DNA from: Adiantum capillus-veneris
Taxonomy: Eukaryota > Streptophyta > Polypodiopsida > Polypodiales > Pteridaceae
NCBI GenBank assembly: GCA_014529385.2
Contig: CM043953.1
Span: 112,596,549 to 112,660,548, forward strand
Direction: 5' to 3'
Length of the DNA stretch: 64,000 nucleotides
Shown: in pieces, positions 44,561 to 56,410 of the stretch
How positions within the stretch are numbered: the stretch's first letter is position 1
Layout: each line of letters begins with the position of its first letter
The notes under the pieces: generated by a model
What the model was told of the DNA's origin: nothing
Database searches by the model: none
The model's input: only the letters and a program-made list of their open reading frames with translations
Translations under genes and position numbers: made by a program

Positions 44561-46174
44561 CCCCAAGCATGGCATAAAGGAGCTCCTTTGTGGTGAGATC
44601 CTTTTCTTGGATTCCGACCAAGGTAGCTCTAGGAGGTTCATTTTGTGTATTCTTGTGGGGGCAAGTACGATAAGCATGCCCTTGCTCCCCGCACTTGAAT
44701 GTTCAACGGTTATCTTTATGATAACACTCAAGCTCTTCAAGAGAGAGTTTATATTTGCCTTTATAAACTCCCTTCTCTTTAGCTTTGTTGCTATTGGCAT
44801 TTCCTTTAGGATACTTTTGGACATTGTCCTTCCCCTTGGGCTCGTTATTACGGTCCTTATTCTCCGTGGGCTTAAGATTTCTCTTAGCACCTTGTTGGAA
44901 AATTGATTTGTGAAGCCACCATGGTATGGTGTATGAATGCAGATATGGTGCGTGGCCTTTGGGAGCTAACATACTCTGCCATATCTTCAGTTATACCCGC
45001 AAAAATTATTCTTTTTGCTCTCTAAAATCCATGTTGTTGAAGACGGTGTCTTTGAGATGTAAGTCCAAAAACTTTTCTACATGTTTGTGAATAGATTCGT
45101 TGGGAGAGAGCTTCAAGCTTCGCCTTTTGGTGAGTACTTTGTCTTTGGCATCGGTAGCCAAAAACTGCTTCATGATGGAATCCCTTGAAGATTTTCATGT
45201 TTGTGGAGCTTCACTGTTTACCCATAGGCTAGACACCATTGCCTCACAGATTTTTGAAAATGCATAGCTGCATGGAGTAGCTTAGAGGACTCCATGAAGC
45301 TCTCATCTCCAAACGCCGCATGGAATTGTTGAATGAAGTCTAAGACTTTGTTTGTAGCACCAAAGGTGCCATCGTAGGTAAGTAAAGAGATGTTCTTTCC
45401 TCCCTCTCTGAACTTTTTGAGCTTGTACGACCTCTTCCACCCGGGATAGGATTTCCTAGGGCCTCTTCTTTTTGGTGGTTCGAAAGCTGCACCATCACTT
45501 TCTTCAAAAGAGGAAGAATTTGAGGAAGATGGAGAAGAGGGTGACCTCATTCTCGCCTTTTTCTTCCCTTGTTCTTCCTTGTCCGCACCATCACTTTTTC
45601 ATAAGAGGAAGAGGATGAAGAAGATGGCGAAGAGGGTGACCTCTTTCTCGCCTTTTTCTTCTCTTGTTTTTTGTCACCCCTCTTTGAATCATGTTGTGTA
45701 GAAGTGTGTGATGGTCTTCTCCGTTTAGGGGGTGTTGGAGAGCGTTTTGATCGACGTCTTCGTGGAGCCATCTCCGTCCAGGTGGCAGGAGACTCACCTC
45801 TTTCTTGTTCTTTTGGTTGGGGCTCTACCATTGAAACTTGAGTTCTCCTTTGGGAAGGAGATGCGTCGTCAAGTAGTAGATTTTTGAGCCCTTCGTAGGG
45901 ATCCTCTTCTTCTTCCCTTATCGGAGAGAGTCCTCTTTTGGAAGTCTCACAAGGAGGCTTCCTAGGTACTCTCTCTTCTTGGTGGGGAGTTTGGAGAATC
46001 TCATGAGCACATTGCTGCCGTTGCACTTCACTTTGGAGGGATGGATTTCCCATGGCTTGTTGAAGCCTAGAAACATGGTCCTTAACAAGCATAGGGGGAT
46101 CATTAGTAGCTTGCTCTTTAGCAAAAGCAAAGCTATCAGCATTAATTTCACTCTCTTTACTATTGTTAGCCATT
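44561..46174 (-). pseudogene. gag: E4 Gag, broken
   Basis: A likely start is the ATG giving MANNSKESEINADSF (near 46174). The N-terminal 200 residues are charged, with arrays such as RRRRSKRSPTPPKRRRPS and Ser-rich runs. A frameshift near 45547 leads to a second ORF with YDGTFGATNKVLDFIQQF, the capsid start typical of chromovirus-like Gag. Decayed reading follows to a zinc knuckle FKCGEQGHAYRTC near 44690. Two paralogous Ser-rich stretches (45590-45640 and 45500-45550) look like a local duplication. Confidence 0.75.
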
Positions 46175-46209
46175 CTAACAAATTTTTTAGGTGTACTTTG
46201 GCACTTCAA

Positions 46210-46560
46210 GCCCTAGTTGATACTCCTCTTAACCCCTTTAAAAAGCACTCAAGCTCTTGTACCCATGGCTCGAATATCATTAATTGCAAGGAATAGAAGA
46301 GAGGGTCTTTCACCACCAAAACAGTACCGGCTCCTGCCAAGCTTCTAATAGCTCAATAGTTGCTAAGCCGTAGGCAAGCCCCGGAGGACTCCACTATTAA
46401 GACCATAGCTCTCGACGGTGATGCCCCGTTATCTGCATGAAGCAGGCACACTGCAAGGCTGAACAATCCCTATTCTACTTACTCAATTGCAGTTAATAAT
46501 ACCGACCATTTGTAGTTAGCTTGAGGAGCTCTCTTCTTGAGCAACAAAAGATAAACCTTG
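46210..46560 (-). other. E4 leader
   Basis: About 350 bases between primer site and gag, without a supported ORF. Confidence 0.6.
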
Positions 46561-46573
46561 AGCTCTGATACCA
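46561..46573 (-). other. E4 primer binding site, initiator tRNA-Met
   Basis: The minus strand reads TGGTATCAGAGCT one base after the LTR end GTTACA. Confidence 0.92.
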
Positions 46574-46574
46574 A

Positions 46575-46790
46575 TGTAACATTTAATGGTCTAGTAGCTT
46601 GTGTGTGGCGGAAAATAACATAGACATAGTGAGCATTTTATTAGAATAGATTCCTAATGAGCATAGCAAGAGTGCTTGGATGGAGAGAGCAACAAAAACA
46701 TAACACCTAGTTAGATAGGCATGAAAAATATTTCAAAAAGAGAGAGAAATTAAGCTATTGACAACAGTTGAGGACACGATTTACATGGAG

Positions 46791-46827
<37 letters not shown>

Positions 46828-48190
46828 TCCAAAAGGCTTTGTATTATAGGTTTCCCCCATCAAGGGAGACATTTTACAATACTATACTTTGTGTTCCTTC
46901 AATAAAAATGAAGATGGAAGCTTCAAGCACCAAGTTCACACTTATAAACACAATATCAATTCCCTCACGGGCTCAGACCCAAGACCTCACACACCTTCAA
47001 AGATGGTGAGAGCTAGCGGGGTATGAGAGTAGATCGAGAGGAGGAAGGAGTATTCTTATGAGAAACAAGTATGTCTCCTCACATAATCAATCATAGCTTA
47101 GCATAGATTAGTAATTAGCATGGTAGAGGAGATGAGCATGCCCTAGAGCTTAGCTCTTGGTTGGATTTTCATCACAAAGCCAAGAGTTGTTGGTGTAGGC
47201 CTCTCTTCTCACAATCTTGGAGTAGATGAGCTTTCCCTTAAATCTTGAGAAGGGGAGAGAGTCTTATTTACTTCACACATGAGCTTGTGTGAGTGTGTAA
47301 GTGATAATTCCTTGCAAAAATCATCTCCTTCTCTCTCTTGGTCGACCCCTCTTGCTAATTGCACATGCTGGCATCCTGTTGGACCCTGCAAAGCTTAGCC
47401 AATAACAATTAAGAAGCATAAGTGATAGCCTTGTGATATGTGTCCCCCTTTCCCCTTTTGTGAGAGCTTTAGGTATTTAAATAATTCAATTAATCTCTCA
47501 TTGGACCCCTTAGTCTTCTAGCCAATAGGAATCAGGCAAGCCATTGAGTTGTTGAATGCTCATTGGACCCCTTGGGAGACTGTCCAATATCTTCTAGAGA
47601 GCTTAATCTCTATTGGTTCTGTTATCAAGTGTTTAAAAATGAATTAAACTAAATTTACTCTAGCCTAATTCTCATTGGTCCACCTCTATGGCCATCCAAT
47701 AGGATTTGAATGCACCTTGGGGGCATCTGGGCTAGGGAGTTGACCGTTGTCCAATATGCCCTTTGTGTAAAGGGGCCTTGCTAGTGTGTGTGTGTGTGTG
47801 TGGGTGTGTGTTTCTCTCTCATACCCTACTAAAAGGGCTCGCCCCCTCAAGGATAGGGATGTGGGAAGACTTTTGAGTCTTCCCACAAGCATCCAATATT
47901 TCCTAGGTTTTGACCATTGGACATAGCCTTTGGATTTTGGAACCTTAGCATTTTGGAAGTCTTAATGGGCTGCACCTTGGGGTCTTTGAATCCCATTTTA
48001 ATGCAAATTCTCTTTTGTAGATGGCCTCCCCTTTGGATCCCTATTTTCCCTCCTTTGGATCTCTACTTTGACCGGTCTGCCAGCTTAACCAATACTCTAG
48101 CTTTTTCTCTCCTAGTACTTTCCCATATTAAATGATCAGTTTAACATGAGAAAAATCACTTATAAGAATTAGATATTAGTTATTATGACA
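46575..48190 (-). repeat. E4 5' LTR
   Basis: 1616 bp; the minus strand starts TGTCATAATAACTA and ends ATGTTACA. It includes a C31 homopolymer (46794-46824) and a (GT)n tract near 47790. Its outer 620 bases align with the truncated 3' LTR. Within it the phrase CAATATCTTCTAGAGAGCTT marks where the 3' LTR copy begins. Confidence 0.88.
46794..46824 (+). repeat. C31 homopolymer
   Basis: 31 consecutive C, then TCCTCC. Homopolymers of this length are prone to sequencing length error. Confidence 0.95.
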
Positions 48191-48376
48191 AACAACTAGA
48201 CAAAAGAAGGGAATCCACTGAAACTATGCAGATAGCCAAGTGGAGCAAAGATCCTCCAGCTCACATTCTAATTCTGGTAATGAACCAGATGAGATATATG
48301 TTAAGGTCTATGGAAGAATCCAGAAGCTAAGAGTGGATCTAGATAACATTAGACGGACATTACCAAGAGTTGAGAA

Positions 48377-48730
48377 GTGGATTTGGTAGCTATCAATGAT
48401 GATAAGGTTCTAGTAATTCAACTAGATTACAAACTCAAAAAACAATGGGAACCATTATCAAGGGTAATACTAGATGGTGGAGCTCAAGTTAATATTCTTG
48501 GAGAAAATTTGAGACATAAATCTGGGATTCAGGACTTGAAACAAACACCATTCAGAGTTTGGATGATTGATCGCACAGTTGTCCAAGGCGCAATATTAAA
48601 TAAGACTATTAAATTTAGCGTAGGTAAAGAAAAATTCAAAACCAACTTCTTGGTCTTGGATGTGTAGGGAGCATATGGAATGCAGTTGAGCAGAACATGG
48701 CTCATAAGTGTTGGGGCTGTACACACAACC
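48377..48730 (+). pseudogene. E6 aspartic protease fragment
   Basis: The active-site segment RVILDGGAQVNILGENL is followed by FRVWMIDRTVVQGAIL and, after a TAG, GAYGMQLSRTWLISVGAVHT, which corresponds to the ILGRPWL-type end. It has the same D-G-G-A-Q form as E1. Preceding coding (IYVKVYGRIQKLRVDLDNI, about 48280-48350) is in a shifted frame. Confidence 0.7.
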
Positions 48731-49249
48731 ATGCCAATCAGACATTAACCCTTCAGGGTGCGGTGCAAGTAGGAGAACTTAAATCAAGACAAAGAATACA
48801 AGGATCTAGAAAATGGCTCTAAGGCCAGAGGAAGTTTGTAAGGAATATGGCACTAAGAAAATTGAGAGGATGTTAGCCTCAATGAATATCTTCCCACAAA
48901 ATCATGAAGTCAAACATTGGGGAAAGGATAGTTCAACTAGATGGACATGCACCAAAACATTTGAGATCAAGAAAATTTTTATCTTAGATTAGCAGCAAAG
49001 CCCACTCAGACAAGTACACAATTGAGAAACCAGAATGGTGAAGGTTAACAAACACCTAAAGCCAGAGATTAAAGAGAAGGCTAGGGATTTGTTTGAAAAT
49101 ACAAGGATCTATTTCCATGTGAGCACATTGATTTGAAAGGAATTGATCCAAAAGTGTGTCAACACTAGATACCACTAAAGCTCGATGCCAGATGAGTGAG
49201 ACTGGTAGCTGTTAGAGCACTTGGGATATCTGTCAGTGGATGGAAAGAC
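48731..49249 (+). other. E6 eroded interior
   Basis: Purine-rich, decayed sequence with short coding-like traces (LKPEIKEKARDLFEN near 49055). RT cannot be recognised, so it was probably deleted. Confidence 0.45.
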
Positions 49250-49990
49250 TGCAAGCAACTGACATGACACCTCTAGCTTCGGTACAACCAGTGGGATTGT
49301 TCATGAATTTGGGATTGAACTTCATGGGTCCATTCAAGAAGGTCACATCTAGGAAGAACATGTACATTATAATGGCTATTTGAGAAAATGGGTTGAAGAA
49401 TGGGCATTTCCAGATAACAATACAAAATCGACAACAATAATTTTTTATGAAAACATCATCTGTAGATATGGATGTCCCATCAAGATAATCTCAAATCAGC
49501 ATACACATTTCATGAATAAAACTATTTACATGTTGACTAAGATAATTTTAGTTAAGCACCGAAAATCCACGCCATACCATCCTAGGTGCAATGGTCAAGC
49601 AGAAAGTAGTAGCAAAACAATCAAGAAAATCCTAACAAAGATAGTCCGCAGAACGATCCACATCAATGGGATGAAAAGCTTTAGGCAACATTAGGGGCTT
49701 ATAGAACTGCTTACAAGCTCACCACTAGAATGACACCTTTCAAAATGGTCTATGGTATAGAGGTAGTGGTACTGAGGGAGTTTGCAATCCCAAGTCTCAG
49801 GTTAGTAGTGGAGCATGGCATGGAATTCAACACGAATCTAAAACAATTATTAGATGAATTTATTACATCGCGATGAGATTAGGCAGCATGCCATGTTGTA
49901 ACAAGAAGTGGTTCAACATTAAAGAAAGCAGTTCCATGACAAAAAGATCAAAGGCATGGATTTCAAAAGGGGTGATTTGGTATTGCTTTA
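49250..49990 (+). pseudogene. E6 integrase core, catalytic residues lost
   Basis: It reads GLNFMGPFKKVTSRKNMYII, then (after a break near 49380) MRKWVEEWAFPDNN, ISNQHTHFMNK, YHPRCNGQAESSSKTIKK, and finally DFKRGDLVLLY at 49950-49989. Normal cores have D in GxDFxGP and S-D-x-G/H; here both are N (GLNFMG, ISNQHT), while the Glu in NGQAE remains. Several stops interrupt it. The sequence ends abruptly at the Helitron-like insertion. Confidence 0.75.
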
Positions 49991-50280
<290 letters not shown>

Positions 50281-50293
50281 TAATTTATTTGTA

Positions 50294-50305
50294 GGATTGT
50301 GTAGT
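50294..50305. repeat. LINE target-site duplication, left copy
   Basis: GGATTGTGTAGT here and again at 51846-51857, right after the poly(A) tail. Confidence 0.9.
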
Positions 50306-51845
50306 GATCCGAGTCGGACAAAATTGATCAACTCATTTATGCTCCCTTACATTGCCTTCACTAGCCCTCTCCTCAAAATCGCCAAGTATACTTGAAAGGA
50401 GTTTTTGAAACTTCTTAAAAGATTCTTATGGAAGAACAACACTAAAGCTTCGTCACCATGGCAGTGGGCAAAATGGAAAACTATTGCTCGCCCAATTACC
50501 CAAGGTGGCCTTGGAAACCTCAACCTTGCTGTTCATGTCGAGGCTCTTTGTGCCAAGTTTGTGGTCTCTATAGCTAAACAATAACATGCCTAGGTTGTCA
50601 TGACCAAGGACATGATTAACAAGTTAAATCTTTTCTATGAAGGTGGTGAATGGAAAGAAATTGAGGTGCCCAAAAAACTATTAGCCTTGGGGTGGTCTAG
50701 TCTGAAAATGGGTGGCACAGCGGGAAGCTGGTGAGAAAGTGCAAAATAGCGACATGGGTTCTAGAATGGGGGGAAGTAATCAGATATTTTGGAACTCCAC
50801 TATGCATTGGTACCTTTGTTGACAAAATCAGATGGAGTTAACCTCAACTCTTACCAGAGGGAATTTGGTAGAAGGCCGATCGATATTTGGGATGAAAATT
50901 ACAAGCGTTGGAAATCTTCTGACTTTATAGCTGACCAGTTTTAACTAAATGGCATGGAAAAGGTGCTTGCATGCAAAACGGTTGAAGGCATGGAAAAAGG
51001 TCTGATGTCGCTTCAAGAATCCAATTTTGAGTGGAAAGCCTGGAAATGTCCCAGGAGGAGCCTTTTCTTCAAATCTCACACCAAGGACATATATCAAGAT
51101 CTCATGCACAAGGATGATTGGTTTGCCCACTTGAACAAAAAACAATGTTCAGAAGCCCATTGGGCTATGGTCACGATGAACATTTGGGGGCCACAGTGGC
51201 CCCGATATATGAAGGTGTTTCTGTGGAAGGTGCTGGGGGGGTGGGGGGGGGGGGGGGGGGGGCTTGCCAACGGGCATCAAGATTCAGGCATGAGACATAG
51301 GATCCGATAGGTGCTCAGGGTGTCGAGGGGCTAGCGAAGACCTAGCACACATTTTCATAAACTATCCGACTATTAGAGGAATGGCGGGGAAGGTGTGCAA
51401 GTGGACTCAAAGAACGTGGAAGATAGGCTTCTTCAAGAATGATTTGTGTCTAGGGGGGAAACAGTTGCAAAGCCTTGCCCTTCTTGTTTGTACTCAAATG
51501 GTTAGATTTGCTTCTTTTATAATATCTAAAAGGTCAGGAACTGCCGTGTCTTTGATAACGACCTTTCTGTGGTTAGTTTCTCAGTGATTGTACAAGAAAG
51601 TGAGGAGCTTATATATGTGATAGGTAAATGTCACAACGTAGATGACTAGCTCAGGGCGACCATGACCATTCGAATGAGTCGTGAAGAGTGATCTTGATAA
51701 TAGCTTGCCAACTTGAATCCGATGTAATCTCAAACCCCAAGGCTCAGCATGGGCTTGGGGATATCCTGTAATTTTCTTTATCTTTATGACATTGTAATAC
51801 AATCACTCACAATTGTGAGTTTTGCCAAAAAAAAAAAAAAAAAAA
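50306..51845 (+). mobile_element. 5'-truncated LINE with poly(A) tail
   Basis: A 1540-bp insertion with a 12-bp target-site duplication and a tail of 19 A (51827-51845). It encodes only the C-terminal part of the LINE ORF2: NSFMLPYIAFTSPLLKIAKY, KRFLWKNNTKASS, WKTIARPITQGGLGNLNL (the region after RT), then a zf-RVT-like WPRYMKVFLWKVLG at about 51200-51240. A G-rich homopolymer interrupts the frame there. Several in-frame stops make it a dead copy. A perfect palindrome CTCACAATTGTGAG lies 7 bases before the tail. Confidence 0.9.
51235..51262 (+). repeat. G-rich homopolymer within the LINE zf-RVT region
   Basis: 28 bases, all G except one T at 51242. It replaces the normal sequence after FLWKVL. 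Confidence 0.95.
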
Positions 51846-51857
51846 GGATTGTGTAGT

Positions 51858-51934
51858 AACTACGATTGTTCTTTGATGAAGGTTAGTGAATTAGCCTATT
51901 CTTCTTTAGCCTTTTATTAGTGAGATTGATTCTT
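51858..51934. other. Spacer between the two LINEs
   Basis: 77 bases between the target-site duplications of the two LINE insertions; noncoding. Confidence 0.6.
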
Positions 51935-51953
51935 ATTATGTCTTGCAGGGCTC
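51935..51953. repeat. Second LINE target-site duplication, left copy
   Basis: ATTATGTCTTGCAGGGCTC, matched by 52351-52369 with a single difference (C/T). Confidence 0.88.
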
Positions 51954-52350
51954 GTCTTTTTTTGTGTGGCAAAACTCACAATTGTGAGTGAATTATATTG
52001 ATCATCCCAAAAAATTACAAGATCTTGCCATGCTCGTTCGGCGCCATGCATCATCAAGAGACCATAATTAGATCGGCTATCTAGGAACCCACCCCTAACG
52101 ACCTGTCCTTGATACCCAAGGTCAATTATCATGTTCTTTAGAGATCTTCTGTTTTCCAACGGCCAAGATTTTTCCCCTTCCTAAGCATTCCATCTGCTGA
52201 CAACAAGGCACAGGTACTCTTAAACCAATCATCCGAGTTTTGCTTGCACTCGAGCATCCATATTAGCACTTTGCTTTCTTGTATAATTTTTGTGAAGCTT
52301 GCCACCTCAGCAACTCCTTCAAACACACAACGGTTCCTTGTTTGCCATAC
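51954..52350 (-). mobile_element. Second, strongly 5'-truncated LINE copy
   Basis: A 397-bp insertion on the minus strand between 19-bp direct repeats. The minus strand encodes the last part of a LINE ORF2 (WQTRNRCVFEGVAEVASF), ends with the same CTCACAATTGTGAG palindrome (51975-51988) plus TTTTGCCA as the first LINE, and has a short A-rich tail. It is therefore from the same LINE family in the opposite direction. Confidence 0.85.
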
Positions 52351-52369
52351 ATTATGTCTTGTAGGGCTC

Positions 52370-53629
52370 TTAATCAACTCGTCACGTGTTATCTATAAAC
52401 AAAGATAGCACCTTTGGCATGTTGGATTGATATTTGATAAGAAAGTACTAAGACGAGGGGACTTGCTCCTATAGTGTGTTGGTGAGGATAACTCATTGTG
52501 TTGCACTGACCTTATTGTGAACTGATTAGAGTTGCCAATAGACTAATTATTGTGGTTTGTACTCTGTAGTTTGTTACTGCTTTGCGTGTTTGGAACTTTG
52601 TGGAGCTGGAATAAGCCTCTACTATTGTTAAATTTTAGACTTTGAATAACCATATTAACCATATTAATCTACATAAACAACTTCTGAACAGTTTATAATC
52701 TAGGGACTATTTACGAACCTGGCCACCGATAACAAATAGTTGGGTTTGTTGACACCTCTAATGCACACACTTCCTCGTTTGTTCTAATAATGCCACTTTT
52801 CCATAAAAGAAATAAAAGAAAATTGGAATCTATGTGAGATTCCTTCTAATGAGCCCCAAAAACAAGATTGTGGCGACCTATGGCACACAGTTTTTTGTAT
52901 AGGTGAGGGCCCTCTTTTGCGCTTGAACTTCATAATTATGCCAAAATCGGCATAGTTACAAAGGGTAGGCATAGTAACTCATTTAATGTTCCTTTTTATG
53001 TGTGACAGAGAAAATATTTTGAGACATAGCTTTGTGCAAAGTATAGTTATCATCTACTTTACATAATACGACGGAGGGGAGTCCCCTTTACATGTGGTGC
53101 AAGTTGCGAGATGAAGGCTGCATTCCATAAGAGGGAGAACGAAAGAGAGAGACGACACACGATAAAGAGGGAGAGAGAAAGAGAGATAGGCCATTGAAGG
53201 CAGCCGGCCGTACTAATATTTAAAAATAGCTTTTAGTGTGAGTTTTTCACCCAAAATGATAAAATAGTAAGGTTCCAAACAAAGTAAGATCAACTCTGTT
53301 TCAAATCTCTCTTCACCAAAGAAAATAAACCTAGGTAGGGTTGAACCTAATTTTTTTAATAAGAATGTTTGTAGATCCTAGCAATACTCCACCTTTGGGT
53401 GGGTCTTGCACAAAGAAAGTTTAAATTGACTCTGCATTGGCCAAGATCTCAAAAAAAACCATTTGAATATTTTATTGGCATGCCCAAAGGGCAAAGGTCT
53501 TAGAGGTGACTTCTCTTTGATTTTTTTGGCTTGCTCAAAAGGCTAAGGCCATAGTGATGTTTTTCCTTTTTGCTAATAAATAGAAAGTTATTTTAAAAAA
53601 AATATCTATACTATATATGAGCAGCTTAA
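52370..53629. other. Unassigned noncoding sequence
   Basis: No domain-bearing ORF. GAGA-rich patches occur at 53130-53190. Near 53470-53570 two related phrases (CCCAAAGGGCAAAGGTC and AAAAGGCTAAGGCCATAGTGA) follow each other, the second also present in reverse near 30450. A TCTATACTATA motif preceded by A at 53604 resembles a Helitron 5' end, but no matching 3' end was found. Confidence 0.4.
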
Positions 53630-53890
53630 AATTTTCAGACCTCCATGTAGGGCCTAAGAAGCGTAGTCTGAATTTTGCATGGTTAGGACCTTACGAGGGA
53701 GATTAGATGTTTTATAATGGAAAAGTAAGGTTAAGAGATCTGTCAGGACTATTGTTGCCAGGTGTTTACATGGGGCTAAGATAAAAGTTATACTATGCCA
53801 AATTAGCCAAGGTACCATTGACACCAATGCAAGAGGCCACTTATGAATCAGATAAAAAACTAATGAATCTATTCCATGTCATACTAGTTT
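53630..53890 (+). pseudogene. E6 integrase C-terminus, right part
   Basis: It reads KKRSLNFAWLGPYEGD, then KVRLRDLSG and MGLR-x-KLYYAKL, the same order as the tail of E1. It continues the E6 integrase after the interrupting insertions. Two stops are visible. Confidence 0.55.
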
Positions 53891-54298
53891 AGGATGAGAT
53901 ATAAGAATTCCCAAAACTAATAAACTGTTCAAGTAGAGTTCCAGTTTAGATTCAGGCATTTGAACAACCAATAGAGTCTAAAAATGGTAAAGGTCATTGG
54001 TATATAGTGAATGACACAAGCATGGGAAAAATCTTGTAGGAAATGATTAGGGGGTCCAACTAATGCATGAGTACCATGTCGTAGGTGGAAGCCACAAATT
54101 GAAGGAAGCAAGAGCGTGGAGCATTCATGGTGAGAATATGTAAAACTATGCGTAGAGTGCATGACCAAACACTTTACCCTCAACGGCTTGTGGGACATGC
54201 TCATCGGCATGCAATATAATCACCACCTAATTTTGCTTCAGTTGGGTTCACAAGATGAAGCAAGAAACACCTAGGGTTTTGCTTTGGTTCACCGTTGG
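53891..54298. other. Noncoding tail of E6 up to the E5 LTR
   Basis: No purine tract or LTR that could be paired was found. The short minus-strand ORF here has no domain. Confidence 0.4.
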
Positions 54299-56395
54299 TG
54301 AGGGGGAAAGGGAAACACACCCAACACACAACACGATGCCTCACTATAGCCCAGGGTATACACAACGCCCCAATATCCACTAGAGTTCACCTTCAAAAAT
54401 CGACACTATCCGCAAGCAAACCACCGCCTGCACATGACCACACACACACACACACACACACACTCTGCAATGCACCAAAGAGATTCAATCATTCCGCTCT
54501 GCTCAAATCATAGCCTTCCCCATACACACAACCTCTCTCTATCTCCCTTTGCACAACAAACCTTTGGGGGGGGGGGGGGGGCACACACGCCAACACATGC
54601 CCGGAAACACACACACACAAGCAGAGAAGAGAAGGGGGAAGGGAAAATGACACCCAGAGGTAGCAATAATGTTTTTTCCTTACATATACACAACCATGTA
54701 CAACCAATACCCTGCCGGCACAACCCTTGGCAACAAGACAATGGCCCAAAAACACTTTGGCAAAAAGCCTAAATGGCAAAAAGCTTCAAGAGCAAAAAAA
54801 GCTCAAATGGCCAAAAGCCCTTAAAAATTCACGTTTACATCCTTTTATAGGGGGGCTATGTCCAAAAAAAGAAAAAAATGTGAGCTCTCTAGCTAGTGCA
54901 CTTCAAATCGAGCCCCTTTTATCATTTTTGTTGCATTGCTAGCACTTGTCATACTTCATTCCTGCATGGTGCACCTTGGTTTGTCCTTTGTCCGCCCGAC
55001 TCGGCCACCCTCTTGCTCTTTGAACTTGCCCTTTGGGCCTCTTTGAACTTTCTTGGACTGTCTCTCTCTCACACATCTTGTCTGCTGCCTGCCGTGGGAC
55101 ACCTCCATCCCCTAGCACTAGAAAATTTGCTAGTTGGGGGGGGGAGGGGGGGGTTCTCTTTATGATTTAATAAAAGGGGGGAGCCCTCACGGGCGTGGAA
55201 ATGACCGCCCATGGGCATGCCATGTCATCAGTGTGCACTGGCCGCCGAAAGTCACCGTGTTGCCCTCGGCTATAGACGCCCGCCAAAACCGGCACCTGCG
55301 CCTCCCTGTGCCACCATCATCCTCACTGACGTTGCCAATGCAGCACCATGCCCACACACCATAGATCACAAGAGGGAGAGCTCTCTCACCTCATCTACAC
55401 CCCCTAAAGGGTCACGCTTTTGGACTTATACCCTGCCGGTCTCCCTTGTACCATGACATGTGGGATATCCTCTGCCACGTGGAAATCACTGGCCATATGC
55501 CCCCTCAAGCCCACAAAAAACTACCCAAAAAGAATATATATATATATATAAAAAACTTATTTTTTGACCCTTCTTCCACTAGCTCCCATATCCTGCCCAG
55601 TAGTACAATATCCAAGCCGCAAAGCTTGGCCAAAATTTCACTATGCTGACTCAAAAGTGCCCGAACCTTGCCGCATTTTGGGATTCCCCAAGACCCCGAT
55701 CTGAGGCTGCAAAAAGCAAGAAAATCATCTGTAGCCAACTTCAAGTAACTGCACCCCGACTTCCAACTGCTATACCTTTTTGCTCCTGGCTCCGTTTGAC
55801 AAGAAGTCAGTCCTTGTTAGCCCCATACACAACATAGCATCTTCTCAAACTCTGTCAAAACTCAAAAAACACCAGATGGCATGAGTCCCCATGCGGTCAA
55901 GTGGGCACCAACAACCCGGCCCCTGGCAAAACTTCAAATGGCCATATCTAGCAATCCGTAGCTTTGATCTGCAAACTGAAAAGACGAGTAGGCTTCGTAA
56001 ATCAAGCACTATGCACCTATAAACTAACATCTACTTGGGCCACCTGTCCCCAACTGCTCTACCCAAAAATAATCTACAACACACCGCACCTTCAAACTCA
56101 AATATCTTGGGCTCCGTAGCTCTGTTTGATGAGCTGTCTGGACCTGCTCCTTTAGACCTCAAGATCTACATTTCTAGGCCCAATGACTACACCTTGAACC
56201 TTATTCATTTGCTACCCAAGTTAGCCCCTTTGAAAGCCTTTCTTGGCTTGTAAACCACATCAACCATACATATCCACTGCCACCTATCTGCCCATGATCT
56301 TCATAGCTACTCTAGCCCTTTGCCATGCTTTTGCTAGCCTACGCATACTTGTCCATGCCATCTTCTATGGTCAACCAACTTTGGTTTCACCATCA
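54299..56395 (-). repeat. E5 3' LTR
   Basis: About 2.1 kb, matching 61232-63068 from the GGGAAACACACCC region through GTTTCACCATCA. It has about 180 extra bases near 54850-55035 relative to the other copy. It contains (AC)n near 54441, a G16 run at 54566-54581 and a G-rich run at 55136-55153. Confidence 0.82.
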
Positions 56396-56410
56396 TTGTC
56401 CACCCCCTAG
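56396..56410 (-). other. E5 polypurine tract
   Basis: The minus strand reads CTAGGGGGTGGACAA just before the LTR start TGATGGTGAAACC. An inverted repeat GGTTGAGCAT/ATGCTCAACC follows on the outside (56413-56432). Confidence 0.6.

Larger units (their letters stand above)
42161..48190 (-). mobile_element. E4: internally deleted chromovirus-like Gypsy element
   Basis: The minus-strand order is 5' LTR (46575-48190), Met-type primer site, gag, partial protease, then a jump to the end of RT, RNase H, the start of integrase, a purine tract, and a partial 3' LTR (42161-42784). Most of RT and the integrase core are missing. The 3' LTR matches the outer part of the 5' LTR but is cut off at the compound microsatellite at 42160. 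No target-site duplication can be tested because one end is lost. Confidence 0.85.
48191..49990 (+). mobile_element. E6: decayed Gypsy remnant, left part
   Basis: It contains a protease and an integrase on the plus strand with RT and RNase H largely missing. The C-terminal end of integrase continues after a 3.6-kb interruption near 53.63 kb. The end phrase there (MGLR-x-KLYYAKL) resembles the end of the E1 integrase (NGLRLKLYHARL), which suggests a Tat-like relative. No LTRs could be matched. Confidence 0.65.

Noticed and set aside
46758-47009. Proline-rich ORF at the C31 tract
   Set aside because: The polyproline comes from the C homopolymer inside the E4 LTR.
53604-53620. Second Helitron 5' end (TCTATACTATATATG)
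   Set aside because: No matching CTRR end with hairpin was found, and the sequence to the right reads as E6 integrase, so chance similarity in AT-rich DNA is likely.
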